The translations under genes and the position numbers were made by a program. From a virus, in the IMG/VR virus record IMGVR_UViG_3300010966_000088, positions 1 through 34,061 of that record: a stretch of 34,061 nt of DNA. The stretch is one strand, 5' to 3'. The first letter of the stretch is position 1. Each line of letters begins with the position of its first letter. Of the stretch, positions 1 to 8,551 are shown in pieces. The notes beneath the pieces are model-generated. The model saw nothing but the letters and a program-made list of their open reading frames with translations. It did no database searches and was not told the DNA's origin.

Positions 1-232
1 GCTGCAGCGGCTCGGGAAACTGCAGTCCATTGACGGCGCGCATCTGCTGCAGATCGCCGGCCGCATGGAAACCGCTACCGGCGCGGCCTACGCTGCCTTG
101 TCGCGCCAGTTCAGTCTCAAGCTTGAGGAAGTGGCACCCGCACAGGTCGGCGCTAGTGGTGGGGCACCGGTGACGCCAATGGACAACCTCGAGGCACGGC
201 GCGCAGCGAAGCGGGCGGCTGCAGGTGGCTGA
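1..232 (+). CDS. Terminase small subunit, C-terminal part (partial)
   Basis: Open frame entering from the left edge (codons begin at base 2) and ending in TGA at 230-232. The 76 visible residues are helical and Ala/Gln-rich, and end in a basic Ala/Arg/Lys tail preceded by MDNLEARRAAKRAA. No catalytic motif is visible. The call rests on position: it lies directly upstream of, and overlaps by 8 bases, the large terminase, where actinophages keep the small subunit that recognises packaging DNA. It could instead be another small protein of the packaging region. The N-terminal DNA-binding part lies outside the window, so the family cannot be confirmed here. Confidence 0.55.
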   Translation, partial: LQRLGKLQSIDGAHLLQIAGRMETATGAAYAALSRQFSLKLEEVAPAQVGASGGAPVTPMDNLEARRAAKRAAAGG

Positions 233-1832
233 ATCGCCATGGTTGATTGATCGGCTTCCGGCTGATGTGCGCCGGCCGACGTATCTTTCGATCCCTCCAC
301 GGATCGGCACGTACGGTGATGAAGCCGCTGACCTGTCTGCGATGTACGGCCGGCCGCTCGATCCTGAACAGATGATCGCCGTGGATGCGTTTCTGTCGTA
401 CGGTCCGGGCGGTCAGTCCGCGGCGCTTGAGGGTTGCGACATCAAAGTTCGGCAGAACGGTAAGACTGGTGGGGACATGACATCGGTTGCCATGTACCGG
501 GTGTTTCTTGGGCCACCTGATCGGCTGATCTGGACTGCTCATTTGTTCAAGACGTGCCGTGAGGCTTTCGACGATCATCTGTCGTTGATCACGAATTGTG
601 ATGAACTGAGGAAACGGGTCAAGAAGGTTCGGCAGGCTAACGGTGAAGAAGGCATTGAGCTCACCAACGGCGCCCGGCTTGATTACATGGCAAGATCAAA
701 AGGCGGTGGCCGTGGTCTCGGCGCAGGCACGCTGATCGTTGATGAAGCACTGTTTGTTTCTGGTGAAACGATGGCAGCAGTGTTTCCCACGATGTCAGCA
801 AGGCCTGATCCGCTGATCCTTTACGGCTCAAGCCCTGGGGTTCCTGAGTCGAAGTTTTTGCGTGGCCTCCGTGACCGTGGCCGCGCCGGAGGTGATCTGT
901 CGCTGGCGTATGTGGAGCATTGTGCGCCCGGATCGTTCCTCGATCCATCGTGTGAGCTGGGGGTGAGGTGCTCGCATTTACCTGGTGATCCTGAGTCGGC
1001 CGGATGTGCTCTCGACAACCCCGAATTTCAGATGCTCGCTAACCCGGCAATGCCACGCAGGATCAGCGCACGCTACGTTGCCGGCGAGCGCCGAACCTTG
1101 GATTGGCGGATCTACGCGCGCGAGCGGATGGGGTGGTGGGATGACCCCATTGACGCTGAAACAGACAGGATGCTTGACCTGCAGGCGTGGACTGCTCGCG
1201 CTGACCTCCGCTCGCTGCCCGGTGAGGGTGAACCGATTGCGGTGGCGTTCGACACGTCACCGAAAATGGAATCGGGGTCGGTTGCGCTCGCTGCGTTCCG
1301 TGATGATGGAGGTATCCACCTCGAGCTGATCCGGGTCGCACCCGGTACGGGGTGGATCGGCGCCTACCTGTTCGGCACGGGAAGTGCAGGGGGGCTGATC
1401 GACAGGATCGGGGTTGATGGTGTGCTGATGATGCCTACTGAATCGAACCTGGCGACGCTCGCGACAATGGATGATGACCAGCAATCAATGGTGGCAGTCA
1501 TGCCACGCTCGGAGGTGCCGGCCGCTTCGGCGCTATTTGAGCGGCTGATGTCGGCGGTCACAGTGACGGGTCGGGTGTTGTCGGTTAGGTCATCACTCGA
1601 TCCTGGGGTGGTCGACGATCAGCCGGACACGTTGCTGTTGTCTCACCTCGATGACCCGGTGCTGTTTGCAGGCCTGAAAGCTCTGCGGAAACGGCCGATC
1701 GGTGACGGTGGTTGGGTGCCAAGCCGATCCAATTCGTTCGCTGACATCTCGGGACCGTGCGCAGCAATAGCCGCGGTCAGTCACCTGATGTCCGCAGAAC
1801 AACCTATGGACCCTAAGGCGGTAAGACTGTGA
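225..1832 (+). CDS. terL: Terminase large subunit (packaging ATPase/nuclease)
   Basis: 535-aa protein with GTG start inside the end of the preceding gene. Seen: a terminase-type Walker A variant RQNGKT (residues 76-81), a hydrophobic Walker B strand ending VDEA (172-175), and a motif III-like LILYGSSPG (about 197-205). In the C-terminal half a strand carries an acidic residue, VAFDTSP with D343, as expected for the first metal ligand of the RNase H-like nuclease. The family pumps DNA into the prohead at the portal vertex and cuts the concatemer. Length is normal for actinophage TerL. The next gene starts with a 4-base overlap, so this is the head of a tightly coupled packaging/head operon. 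Confidence 0.93.
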   Translation: MAESPWLIDRLPADVRRPTYLSIPPRIGTYGDEAADLSAMYGRPLDPEQMIAVDAFLSYGPGGQSAALEGCDIKVRQNGKTGGDMTSVAMYRVFLGPPDRLIWTAHLFKTCREAFDDHLSLITNCDELRKRVKKVRQANGEEGIELTNGARLDYMARSKGGGRGLGAGTLIVDEALFVSGETMAAVFPTMSARPDPLILYGSSPGVPESKFLRGLRDRGRAGGDLSLAYVEHCAPGSFLDPSCELGVRCSHLPGDPESAGCALDNPEFQMLANPAMPRRISARYVAGERRTLDWRIYARERMGWWDDPIDAETDRMLDLQAWTARADLRSLPGEGEPIAVAFDTSPKMESGSVALAAFRDDGGIHLELIRVAPGTGWIGAYLFGTGSAGGLIDRIGVDGVLMMPTESNLATLATMDDDQQSMVAVMPRSEVPAASALFERLMSAVTVTGRVLSVRSSLDPGVVDDQPDTLLLSHLDDPVLFAGLKALRKRPIGDGGWVPSRSNSFADISGPCAAIAAVSHLMSAEQPMDPKAVRL

Positions 1833-2029
1833 AAGATCTGTTGACGAGTGTCCTCGAGGTGTTGGGGATGCTGGCAGTGGTGTCTGGGCTTGCGTGGTTC
1901 TGGGCCCGGTTGCTGCCCGAGGGGTGGTCTCTGCCTGTGGGGTTGATCCTGTGGGGTGTTGGGTTGATTGGTGTGGCGTGGATGATTGGGGTCATGGATG
2001 AGACGTCGAAGGGTGGTGGTGACCGGTGA
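1829..2029 (+). CDS. Small two-helix membrane protein
   Basis: 66-aa protein, GTG start overlapping the terL stop (GTGA). Two hydrophobic stretches (about residues 8-27 and 34-55) separated by a short Pro/Glu-containing turn suggest a membrane hairpin; the C-terminus is polar. Membrane proteins of this size between large terminase and portal occur in some actinophages and have no agreed function. It overlaps the portal start by 4 bases, so it is made with the head genes. A holin role is conceivable from the hairpin topology, but a multi-pass holin-like gene is present in the lysis block, so I do not assign one here. Confidence 0.75.
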   Translation: MKDLLTSVLEVLGMLAVVSGLAWFWARLLPEGWSLPVGLILWGVGLIGVAWMIGVMDETSKGGGDR

Positions 2030-3381
2030 CGATCCTTTTTCGACGGCGCCCGGTAGGCCGATCTGAGTCACGGTCAGTTGGTGGTGATTGGGCGCAGCAG
2101 ATCCTTGCCTTGCAGCTGCAGCAATCCGTGGGGGGGGCTGGCCTGCAGACGACGTGGGGTAATCAGACGGCCGAACCGATTGCGTCGAATTTCGGTGGGC
2201 ATGTCCTCGGAGGTCTGTTTTCGTCCGGGGTGGTGTTCGCGTGTGAGTCGCGTCGTGTGTCGATTTTCTCCGGTGCCCGTCCACGGTGGCAGAGGATTGC
2301 CGGCACCGGTGGGTCAGCGGAGCTGTTCGGGACCCCGGATCTTGAGGTGCTCGAGCGTCCTTGGGCGGGGGGTGTGACGGCTGATTTCATGGCGCGAGCG
2401 CTGTTGCACGCTGACAACTCTGGGAACGCTTACACGGTGCGCCGTGACAATGAGCTGATCCAACTCCGCCCTGATTGGGTCGACATCGTGTTGACTCCCC
2501 GGATGCTCCCGGTAGGGGAGGGCGGCGCACTACGGCAGGTCGGGTATCAGAAGGTTGGCTATTTCTATTTCGAGAACGGCAACCGGGGTTCCGATCCGGC
2601 GGTGTTCCTCCCCGATGAAGTGTCGCATTTTGCGCCGATGCCTGATCCGTTGGCCACGTATCGGGGGATGTCGCTTATGACCCCGATCATTCGTGAGGTG
2701 ATGGCGGACAAGCTGAGTACGGATCACGGGATAGCGTTTCTTGAACACGGCGCGACCCCAAACATGGTGATAACCCTGCCGAGGGAAACCACACAACGAC
2801 AGTTCGACATGTTCAAGCGCGCTTACCAGGAATCGAACGAGGGTGCCGAGAACGCTTACGGCACACTACTTTTGACCTCCGGCGCGGACGCTACCCCTGT
2901 TGGGGTGAACATGAAAGATCTCGACATGGCGAAACTCCGGGGGATCTCAGAAACCCGGATTGCTATGGCGTTCGGGATTCACCCGGTGGTTCTGTTCTCG
3001 TCCGAGGGTATGGCGGGTTCAAGTCTCAACGCTGGCAACTATCAAGCGTCCAAAGAGGCAACAGCCGATGTGACGTTCCGGCCGCTATGGTCCAACTTTT
3101 TCGGGTCTCTGGAAAATATTATTCCTCCGCCCCGAGGTGCCCGACTCTGGTACGACGAAAGATCGGTGCCGTTCCTCCGAGAGGACATCCAGAAAGCGGC
3201 GACCACGGCCGGCGCCGAAGCAGTAACGATCAATGGTCTGGTTGCTCAAGGGTTCACCCCCGAATCAGCGGTCGCCGCGGTGGTCTCGTCCAACTGGTCA
3301 CTACTCATCCACACCGGGCTGTTCTCTGTCCAACTCCAACCGGCCGGCGCCGGAACAACCCCTGACACCGGAGGTAACTAA
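2026..3381 (+). CDS. Portal protein
   Basis: 451-aa protein, GTG start overlapping the preceding TGA. It shows the HK97-type portal layout: an alpha/beta N-terminal half, a Pro/Asp-containing stretch (PDEVSHFAPMPDP, about residues 204-216), then the clip/stem helices and a segment on interaction with downstream partners (ISETRIAMAFGIHPVVLF, about 310-327), which is typical of the Phage_portal family. The protein forms the dodecameric ring at one capsid vertex through which DNA enters and leaves and to which connector proteins bind. Its position between terminase and protease supports this. The stop codon shares its last base with the next ATG (TAATG). Confidence 0.92.
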   Translation: MTILFRRRPVGRSESRSVGGDWAQQILALQLQQSVGGAGLQTTWGNQTAEPIASNFGGHVLGGLFSSGVVFACESRRVSIFSGARPRWQRIAGTGGSAELFGTPDLEVLERPWAGGVTADFMARALLHADNSGNAYTVRRDNELIQLRPDWVDIVLTPRMLPVGEGGALRQVGYQKVGYFYFENGNRGSDPAVFLPDEVSHFAPMPDPLATYRGMSLMTPIIREVMADKLSTDHGIAFLEHGATPNMVITLPRETTQRQFDMFKRAYQESNEGAENAYGTLLLTSGADATPVGVNMKDLDMAKLRGISETRIAMAFGIHPVVLFSSEGMAGSSLNAGNYQASKEATADVTFRPLWSNFFGSLENIIPPPRGARLWYDERSVPFLREDIQKAATTAGAEAVTINGLVAQGFTPESAVAAVVSSNWSLLIHTGLFSVQLQPAGAGTTPDTGGN

Positions 3382-4181
3382 TGGATACGTTGAAAGAGCT
3401 GCAGGTTGTTCGGGCGCTCAAGCGGTCACCGGAGGTCCGGGTCGCGGCTGATGATGCGCCGTCGGATGTCCTGGGTCAGCTCACCGGGCATTTCACTGTT
3501 TTTGATTCGTGGTACCGCATCAATTCGTTCTGGGAGGGGACATTCCTCGAGCGGACCGTCACCGGTGCGTTCACCAAAACGATGGCCGAACGTCGGGCGC
3601 AGATTGTGACGGCCTTCAATCATGGGTCTGATCCGCAGATCGGTGATAAGTCGCTGGGCCCGTTGGATGACCTCCGAGAAGACGCTACCGGTGGTTACTA
3701 CGACATCAGCCTGTTGGACACGTCATATAACCGGGATCTGTTGCCGGCGCTCAAGCGTGGACTGTACGGCGCAAGCTTCCGGTTTCAGACGATCCGAGAT
3801 GAGTGGAATGACGAACCGGAACGCTCGGATCACAACCCGGACGGCATCCCGGAACGGACGATCCTCGAGGCGAGACTCTACGAACTCGGCCCGGTGACCT
3901 ACCCGGCATCCCCGGCCGCAACCGCAGGAATGCGTGGTCAATCTTCTGTCAGCCTCACCGATGAGTATTATCGTTCACTAGAGGACCGGACACCCGAAGC
4001 AGTGGAAACGCTACGGGCAAAGGTTCTCGACCTCCGCACTCTCCGAGGACTGTCTGCCGCCGATGGCACGGACACAACCGGTAGGGCCGCACGTAACACC
4101 GGGGCAGGGCCGGCCGAGACCACCCGCATCGGATTGTCGCCGCGCGAACGGCGCGCGTCGTTGAGCCCGTTGAAAATGTGA
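3381..4181 (+). CDS. Prohead maturation protease (U35/S78 type)
   Basis: 266-aa protein starting in TAATG immediately after the portal. The core contains the expected catalytic His in FNHGSDPQIGD (about residues 75-85) and the catalytic Ser in a GASFRFQ segment (about 131-137), followed by an acidic LYELGPVTYPA segment, the classic order of HK97-family prohead proteases. It is expected to remove the N-terminal delta domain of the capsid protein during maturation. The C-terminal third is basic, Thr/Arg-rich and probably disordered, as is common for the self-removed tail of these enzymes. Confidence 0.92.
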   Translation: MDTLKELQVVRALKRSPEVRVAADDAPSDVLGQLTGHFTVFDSWYRINSFWEGTFLERTVTGAFTKTMAERRAQIVTAFNHGSDPQIGDKSLGPLDDLREDATGGYYDISLLDTSYNRDLLPALKRGLYGASFRFQTIRDEWNDEPERSDHNPDGIPERTILEARLYELGPVTYPASPAATAGMRGQSSVSLTDEYYRSLEDRTPEAVETLRAKVLDLRTLRGLSAADGTDTTGRAARNTGAGPAETTRIGLSPRERRASLSPLKM

Positions 4182-4191
4182 GGGACACCCA

Positions 4192-5622
4192 ATGATTAAG
4201 ACGCTGCAGGAACTCCGAGATGACCTCGAGGGTTTCCGTACCCAGTTGCGCGGGATCGATGCGGAAGCGGGGGAGAACGTTCTGACCGAGGATCAGCAGA
4301 CCCGGTGGGACGGCATCACCCGATCCGTGGAGGAGACCGAAACCAAGATCCGGTCCGAGGAAGCTCGGACCGAACGGCGGTCCTCGCTGGCTGCGGCCGG
4401 CCGTACCACCGAGGTGGTCTCTGAGCGTGGTGGTGGTCCTGAGGTCATCATCAAGCGGACCGAATCGGTTCAGGACGTGATCGAGGATCGGTCTCTGTCC
4501 GGTGCGAAGCGGGTGAGTCAGGTTCGGTCGGCTCTGCTCAAGGCCAACGAGGACCGCATCGAGGGCCGGGAAGAGCAGGCCTATTTCGAGAAGCTGCTCA
4601 AGCGGCACGGCGGCAATGAGTCGTGGGCGGTCAACCTGCTGGCACGCTCGAGCGATGCGTACCTGTCCGGGTTCAGCAAGGCGCTGACCGGCCGTGAAAT
4701 GTTGCTCGACAACGAGGAACGCGCTGCGATGGCGGTTGGGACCAACACCGCCGGCGGGTTCCTCGTTCCGACCCACCTCGACCCCACGTTGCTGCTGACC
4801 AATGCGGGGTCAAGCAACGCTCTGCGGAACAACCCCAACACCCGGAAGGTCACCCTGACCGAGGGTTCTGTGTGGAACGGTGCGACCACGGCCGGTGTCA
4901 CCGGTTCCTGGGATGGTGAGCTTGTGGAGGTGTCGGACGATTCTCCGTCCGTTGCCCGTGAGTCGATCACCGTTCACACCGGTAAGGCTTTCGTTCAGGC
5001 CTCGATTCAGGCGTTCGCTGACATCCCCGGCCTGCAGTCCGATGTGCTGATGTTGTTCGCGGACGCTCGGGACACGATGGAGGGCGCCGCTCACGCGGTG
5101 GGCACCGGTTCCGGTCAGCCGCTGGGGTTGTTCACGGCGATCAACGCAAGCGCGTCGCTTCGGGTCACCTCGACCACCGCGGCGACGATCGGTGAGGTCG
5201 ACATCAGCGCCCTGTACCGTGCCGTTCCTCAGCGGTTCCGGGGCCGGGGAACGTTCGTCGCCAACAGCCTGTACACCCTGGCTGTCAAGCGGCTCGGTAC
5301 CGCGGTCTCGTCCGCTTACAGCGGTGACCTGACGATGCCCGTATCAGATCGCTGGCTGGGTCGGCCGGTGCTCGAGACCGACGACGCGCCGGCAACTCAG
5401 ACCACCACCACGTTGGATCAGGAGATTGTTTTCGCTGATCTTTCGCAGTTCGTGATCGTCGACAAGCCGGGCGGTACCTCTGTGGAATTCATTCCGCAGA
5501 TGTTCAACACGGCGAACAACCTCCCGGACGGCAGGAGAGGCTGGGTCATGTACTTCCGCGGTGGATCGGGGATGCCCGTTCTCAACGCTGGGCGTGTGCT
5601 GGTGGACAAGACCAGCGCGTAA
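4192..5622 (+). CDS. Major capsid protein, HK97 fold with N-terminal delta domain
   Basis: 476-aa protein, ATG start preceded by GAGGGA 8 bases upstream. Residues 1 to about 130 are charged and predicted coiled coil (Glu/Arg-rich), matching a delta/scaffold domain cut off by the upstream protease; no separate scaffold gene is seen. The rest resembles the HK97 shell fold: AVGTNTAGGFLVPT (about 181-194) opens the N-arm/E-loop region, and a C-terminal segment VMYFRGGSGMPVLNAG ends the A/P domain. The cleavage site cannot be fixed by eye. Transcription probably drops after this gene because two hairpins follow at once, which would fit high expression of capsid relative to downstream genes. Confidence 0.93.
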   Translation: MIKTLQELRDDLEGFRTQLRGIDAEAGENVLTEDQQTRWDGITRSVEETETKIRSEEARTERRSSLAAAGRTTEVVSERGGGPEVIIKRTESVQDVIEDRSLSGAKRVSQVRSALLKANEDRIEGREEQAYFEKLLKRHGGNESWAVNLLARSSDAYLSGFSKALTGREMLLDNEERAAMAVGTNTAGGFLVPTHLDPTLLLTNAGSSNALRNNPNTRKVTLTEGSVWNGATTAGVTGSWDGELVEVSDDSPSVARESITVHTGKAFVQASIQAFADIPGLQSDVLMLFADARDTMEGAAHAVGTGSGQPLGLFTAINASASLRVTSTTAATIGEVDISALYRAVPQRFRGRGTFVANSLYTLAVKRLGTAVSSAYSGDLTMPVSDRWLGRPVLETDDAPATQTTTTLDQEIVFADLSQFVIVDKPGGTSVEFIPQMFNTANNLPDGRRGWVMYFRGGSGMPVLNAGRVLVDKTSA

Positions 5623-5636
5623 CCAGCTCGCGCATG

Positions 5637-5663
5637 ACACACCCCGGGTGATCGAGGGTGTGT
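5637..5663 (+). terminator. First hairpin after the capsid gene
   Basis: Eight perfect base pairs, ACACACCC (5637-5644) with GGGTGTGT (5656-5663), around an 11-base loop, 15 bases after the capsid stop. No U-run follows; it abuts a much stronger hairpin at 5664. It may be part of a composite terminator or an mRNA-stabilising 3' structure. Confidence 0.5.
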
Positions 5664-5703
5664 GATGGGGGTGCCAACGGTTCTCACCGTTGGTGCCCCC
5701 ATC
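5664..5703 (+). terminator. Strong hairpin downstream of the capsid gene
   Basis: A 17-bp stem, left arm 5664-5680 and right arm 5687-5703, with two G-U wobbles and a 6-base TTCTCA loop. It is followed by CTACTGTTTGG, a poor U-tract. It lies in the 123-base gap between capsid and the next virion block. Partial rho-independent termination or 3' stabilisation of the capsid mRNA is the likely role; the weak U-run suggests read-through into the downstream genes. Confidence 0.75.
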
Positions 5704-5745
5704 TACTGTTTGGGGTAACAGTCGTCATCAACTCTGGGAGCTATC

Positions 5746-5973
5746 GTGGCAATCAAGTCCGTAACGCACGCGTCACCGGTGAGCATTTCTCACCCGGATT
5801 CTGGCCAGTTCATCACCGTTTCTCGAGGTGACCAGTTCGATTCCTCCGATCCGATCGTCAAGCATTTTCCGTGGTTGTTCGCACCGGTGCCCGACATCGA
5901 GACGGATGCAGGCGGCCGGCCGATCGAGGACGCAACATCGTTTCCGGGCAAGTCGCGCCGGCCGTTGCGGTGA
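5746..5973 (+). CDS. Small protein downstream of capsid, unknown
   Basis: 75-aa protein, GTG start with a TGGGAG ribosome-binding site. It begins MAIKSVTHASPVSISHPDSG and is Ser/Asp/Pro-rich with a short beta-type centre and a basic C-terminus. Small proteins of this kind often follow capsid genes and may be head decoration or connector parts, but I recognise no family. Its stop overlaps the glycosyltransferase start (GTGA at 5970-5973), so the two are translationally coupled. Confidence 0.7.
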   Translation: MAIKSVTHASPVSISHPDSGQFITVSRGDQFDSSDPIVKHFPWLFAPVPDIETDAGGRPIEDATSFPGKSRRPLR

Positions 5974-6731
5974 CGGCTGATCGGGTGATCGTCGGCTTTG
6001 TCGATGATCACCATTGGTCAGCGTCGTTCGGAATGTCTCTGAGGGACATGTACCTACGGGACATCAGCGCCGAGTGTCGGATCATCCGGGCTGGTGGGGT
6101 TGAGCTCCGTAAGGTCGCCGGCACGATGGGTGTTGCTGACGGTCGCAACGAGCTGGTTGCGGAGTTCCTCGATCGGACCGACGGTGATTGGTTGTTCATG
6201 GTCGATACCGATATGGGGTTCGATCCGGACACGGTTGACCGGCTGATTGCGTCGGCTGATCCTGTAGAGCGGCCGGTGGTCGGCGGGTTGTGTTTCGCGT
6301 TGCGGCATTCCGGTTCGGGCCCGCAACGGTCGGAAACGTTCGGGATCGTTCCGACCGTGTACGCATGGGAGGACTTGCCGGACGAGTCGGGGTTTATGCC
6401 TCTGCCGGATTACCCGCGCGACACCATTTTCCAAGCTGGTGGCACCGGTGCGGCGTGTTTGCTGATCCATCGGCGTGCGCTCGCAACGATCCGGAAAGCA
6501 CAGGGTGATGTGTGGTTCGATCCGATCAAGCATCCGACTGCGGCCGGTGGCAAGCCTCGAGGGTTCTCCGAGGATCTGTCGTTCTGTGTCCGGTTGGCCG
6601 CGGCCGGTATCCCGTTGCACGTTGATTCGCGGGTGAAAACCTCGCATCACAAGGGACCCCTGTTCCTGACTGAACGGATGTTCCTCGACCAGCAAGCCCG
6701 CGCAGTAAATAGGGAATTGGTGCCCGAATGA
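5970..6731 (+). CDS. Glycosyltransferase, GT-A fold (probable virion-modifying)
   Basis: 253-aa protein. I place the start at GTG 5970, overlapping the previous stop, because the frame upstream lies inside the 75-aa gene. Seen: an N-terminal beta strand VIVGFVDDHH, a DxD-type metal/nucleotide-sugar motif (DTDM, residues 79-82) after a hydrophobic strand WLFMV, a Gly-rich acceptor-side segment FQAGGTGAACLLIHRR (154-169), an acidic base-like SEDLSFC (200-206) and a late basic-His stretch TSHHKG (224-229). This order is that of phage GT-A transferases. Their lying inside the structural operon suggests glycosylation of capsid or tail proteins rather than of DNA; that is inference. It overlaps the next gene by ATGA. 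Confidence 0.82.
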   Translation: MTADRVIVGFVDDHHWSASFGMSLRDMYLRDISAECRIIRAGGVELRKVAGTMGVADGRNELVAEFLDRTDGDWLFMVDTDMGFDPDTVDRLIASADPVERPVVGGLCFALRHSGSGPQRSETFGIVPTVYAWEDLPDESGFMPLPDYPRDTIFQAGGTGAACLLIHRRALATIRKAQGDVWFDPIKHPTAAGGKPRGFSEDLSFCVRLAAAGIPLHVDSRVKTSHHKGPLFLTERMFLDQQARAVNRELVPE

Positions 6732-7045
6732 GTCTGACGTTTACCCGGCAAGAGAGTCCGTCTGTTTCTCTGACGATCGGTGGTGTCGATCAGTCAGTGC
6801 CGAACGTCTCGGCGTTCGGCACCACGGCCGAATGGTTGGCCTCCGGGCATGTCCTTGGGGTCGCCGAGATCGGTTGGGATACCACCACCAACACCGTGGT
6901 GGTCGGCAACGGGGTCAGTCTGTTCGCAGCGTTGCCGGCAATCGGGACCGGTGTCACCGGTGGTGTGCAGGTGATCCTGATTGACACGGTGGAGGACCTA
7001 CCCGAGGGCACACCGGTGGGCACTGTCGTGGTGACCCGCGCATGA
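6728..7045 (+). CDS. Small virion protein with an Mtd-N-like motif
   Basis: 105-aa protein, ATG start overlapping the glycosyltransferase stop. Residues about 34-70 contain the pattern G-x-A-E-I-G-W-D-T-T-T-N-T-V-V-V-G-N-G, close to the EIGvDt..n.ikvGDG signature found in small beta-prism domains of phage fibres and tropism determinants. The rest is Val/Thr/Gly-rich beta structure. It is probably a capsid- or fibre-associated piece paired with the next gene, which it overlaps by ATGA. Family membership is judged by eye; no catalytic residues are seen. Confidence 0.6.
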   Translation: MSLTFTRQESPSVSLTIGGVDQSVPNVSAFGTTAEWLASGHVLGVAEIGWDTTTNTVVVGNGVSLFAALPAIGTGVTGGVQVILIDTVEDLPEGTPVGTVVVTRA

Positions 7046-8526
7046 CCACGCTCACCGGTGCGCCGGTCACCTCGACCCAACCGACGCTGATGGTTACGGT
7101 CCCCAACGGTGTCACCACCAACATGGGGGCCCTGTTCACGGTGGCCACTGCGGACGGCAACGATTGGGACCCGGTGCCCGCCTCCGCCGGTGCCTCGTTC
7201 ACCCTGCTTGATGACCGGGCAGCCACGAATATGCGGGTGACCTTGTGGGCTGGCACTGGTCTGGCCGCGGGGGCACCGGTGGATTTTGTGGGGTCGGTGG
7301 CGACTCAGGCGACGGTCAACCACGTGTATTCGGACGAGTGGGCGCCTCGAGCTGCAGGGATTGCACCGGCGATCAGGTCGGGTTCATCAGCGGTATGTGT
7401 GTCGGGGTCGGTCGCTGCAGAGTCGGGGGGGGTGGTGTTGCTGGTCAGTCTTGAGCGGACCACGGCAACCGGCACCACCGTGGTCTCTGCCGTGAGCTCT
7501 GGCGGTGAACCGGTCACTACGGTGTCGTTCGCCGAAGCAACCGGCACCGTGACATCGACACTTGTTGCCCGGTTCACTGCCAGCGCGAGCGCAGCACGGA
7601 CAGGGACCGTGACCTACTCGAGCGGTTCGGGGAATGGGTATGCGGCGCTGATCCTGACCGATGTGCCGGCCGCACCGGTGGGACCGGAGGTCGGCTACGT
7701 GGCCACAGGTGGTGGTCTGGAGACTGGTCACGCGTATGTGGTGGGCACCGGTGGTGAGCTTGAGGTGCCGGTGGAGGTGAGGGGGTTCTCGCCCGGGTAT
7801 GCGTCTGTGACGGCAATGCTCGCGTCGCCGGTGTTCCGGATTGCTCACCGGGGAGGGTCTGCCGATTGGCCCGAGATGACTGCGCACGCTTACACACAAG
7901 CTGTGTGGTGGGGTGCCGGTGCCCTTGAGATCTCGGTCGGTATTACCTCCGATGGTGTCCTGTTCGGGCTGCATGATGAAACGTTGGACAGGACATCCGG
8001 CACAACGGGTTGGGACCCACGGACCCACACGTGGGCGGAGGTGCAAGCGTTCACGGTGGCGCCACCCGATGGGTCATCGACGGTCGCCGGCAAGCCGTAC
8101 GCGCGGCTCACGGATCTGCTTGACCTGTACACGGATCGGGTCGTGTTCGTTGACCCGAAGTATCTCAACCTGTCCCAACGCGCGGCACTGCTGCAGGTCA
8201 TGGCGTCCAAGCCGAACGCGGTTGACCGGTTCGTGTGGAAGTACTTCGGCACAGCCGAGAACATCGCTGCACAAGGGAAGTCTGCAGGGTTCACGACATG
8301 GGGTTACTTCTACGAAGCAGACGATTACGTTGCCAGCGCTGCGAGCTGGGACATCCTCGGTATGGACTACTCGGCATCGGCCGGCACGTGGACTGCGATC
8401 ACTGCCCTAGGTAAACCGGTGATCGGGCACGTGGTCACCACGGCCAATCAGGCGAATCAGGCTGTCGCCCGTGGCGCGGTGGGTCTGATGTGCGCTGGTG
8501 TCAAAGCGATCATTCCGCGCGCATGA
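7042..8526 (+). CDS. Virion protein: shared beta domain plus GDPD-like domain
   Basis: 494 aa. Residues 1 to about 210 are a Thr/Val/Ser-rich beta domain closely similar (near half identical by eye) to the N-terminus of the tail-tip protein at 13787. Residues about 265-494 resemble glycerophosphodiester phosphodiesterases: AHRGG (268-272), an acidic PEMT (277-280), ITSDG (301-305), HDETLDRT (311-318) and VDPKY (370-374). The TIM-barrel family hydrolyses glycerophosphodiesters using metal ligands E-x-D and a later E-x-K. Here these read E-I-S (296-298) and D-P-K (371-373), so activity is uncertain. Possible roles are envelope digestion or a binding barrel. Its place between capsid and connector suggests a head-associated protein. 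Confidence 0.78.
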   Translation: MTTLTGAPVTSTQPTLMVTVPNGVTTNMGALFTVATADGNDWDPVPASAGASFTLLDDRAATNMRVTLWAGTGLAAGAPVDFVGSVATQATVNHVYSDEWAPRAAGIAPAIRSGSSAVCVSGSVAAESGGVVLLVSLERTTATGTTVVSAVSSGGEPVTTVSFAEATGTVTSTLVARFTASASAARTGTVTYSSGSGNGYAALILTDVPAAPVGPEVGYVATGGGLETGHAYVVGTGGELEVPVEVRGFSPGYASVTAMLASPVFRIAHRGGSADWPEMTAHAYTQAVWWGAGALEISVGITSDGVLFGLHDETLDRTSGTTGWDPRTHTWAEVQAFTVAPPDGSSTVAGKPYARLTDLLDLYTDRVVFVDPKYLNLSQRAALLQVMASKPNAVDRFVWKYFGTAENIAAQGKSAGFTTWGYFYEADDYVASAASWDILGMDYSASAGTWTAITALGKPVIGHVVTTANQANQAVARGAVGLMCAGVKAIIPRA

Positions 8527-8551
8527 TGAGTGAACCTAGGGAAGGACGATC

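Noticed and set aside
1781-2284. 167-codon open frame on the minus strand across the terminase-portal junction
   Set aside because: Antisense to well-supported terminase and portal genes; Pro/His/Arg-rich composition typical of shadow frames in GC-rich DNA; no ribosome site.
3955-4776. 273-codon minus-strand frame over protease and capsid
   Set aside because: Antisense shadow of the protease and capsid delta domain; no motif and no own start signal.
7387-8046. 219-codon minus-strand frame over the GDPD-like gene
   Set aside because: His/Arg/Pro-rich shadow of a coding frame with recognisable domain content on the plus strand.
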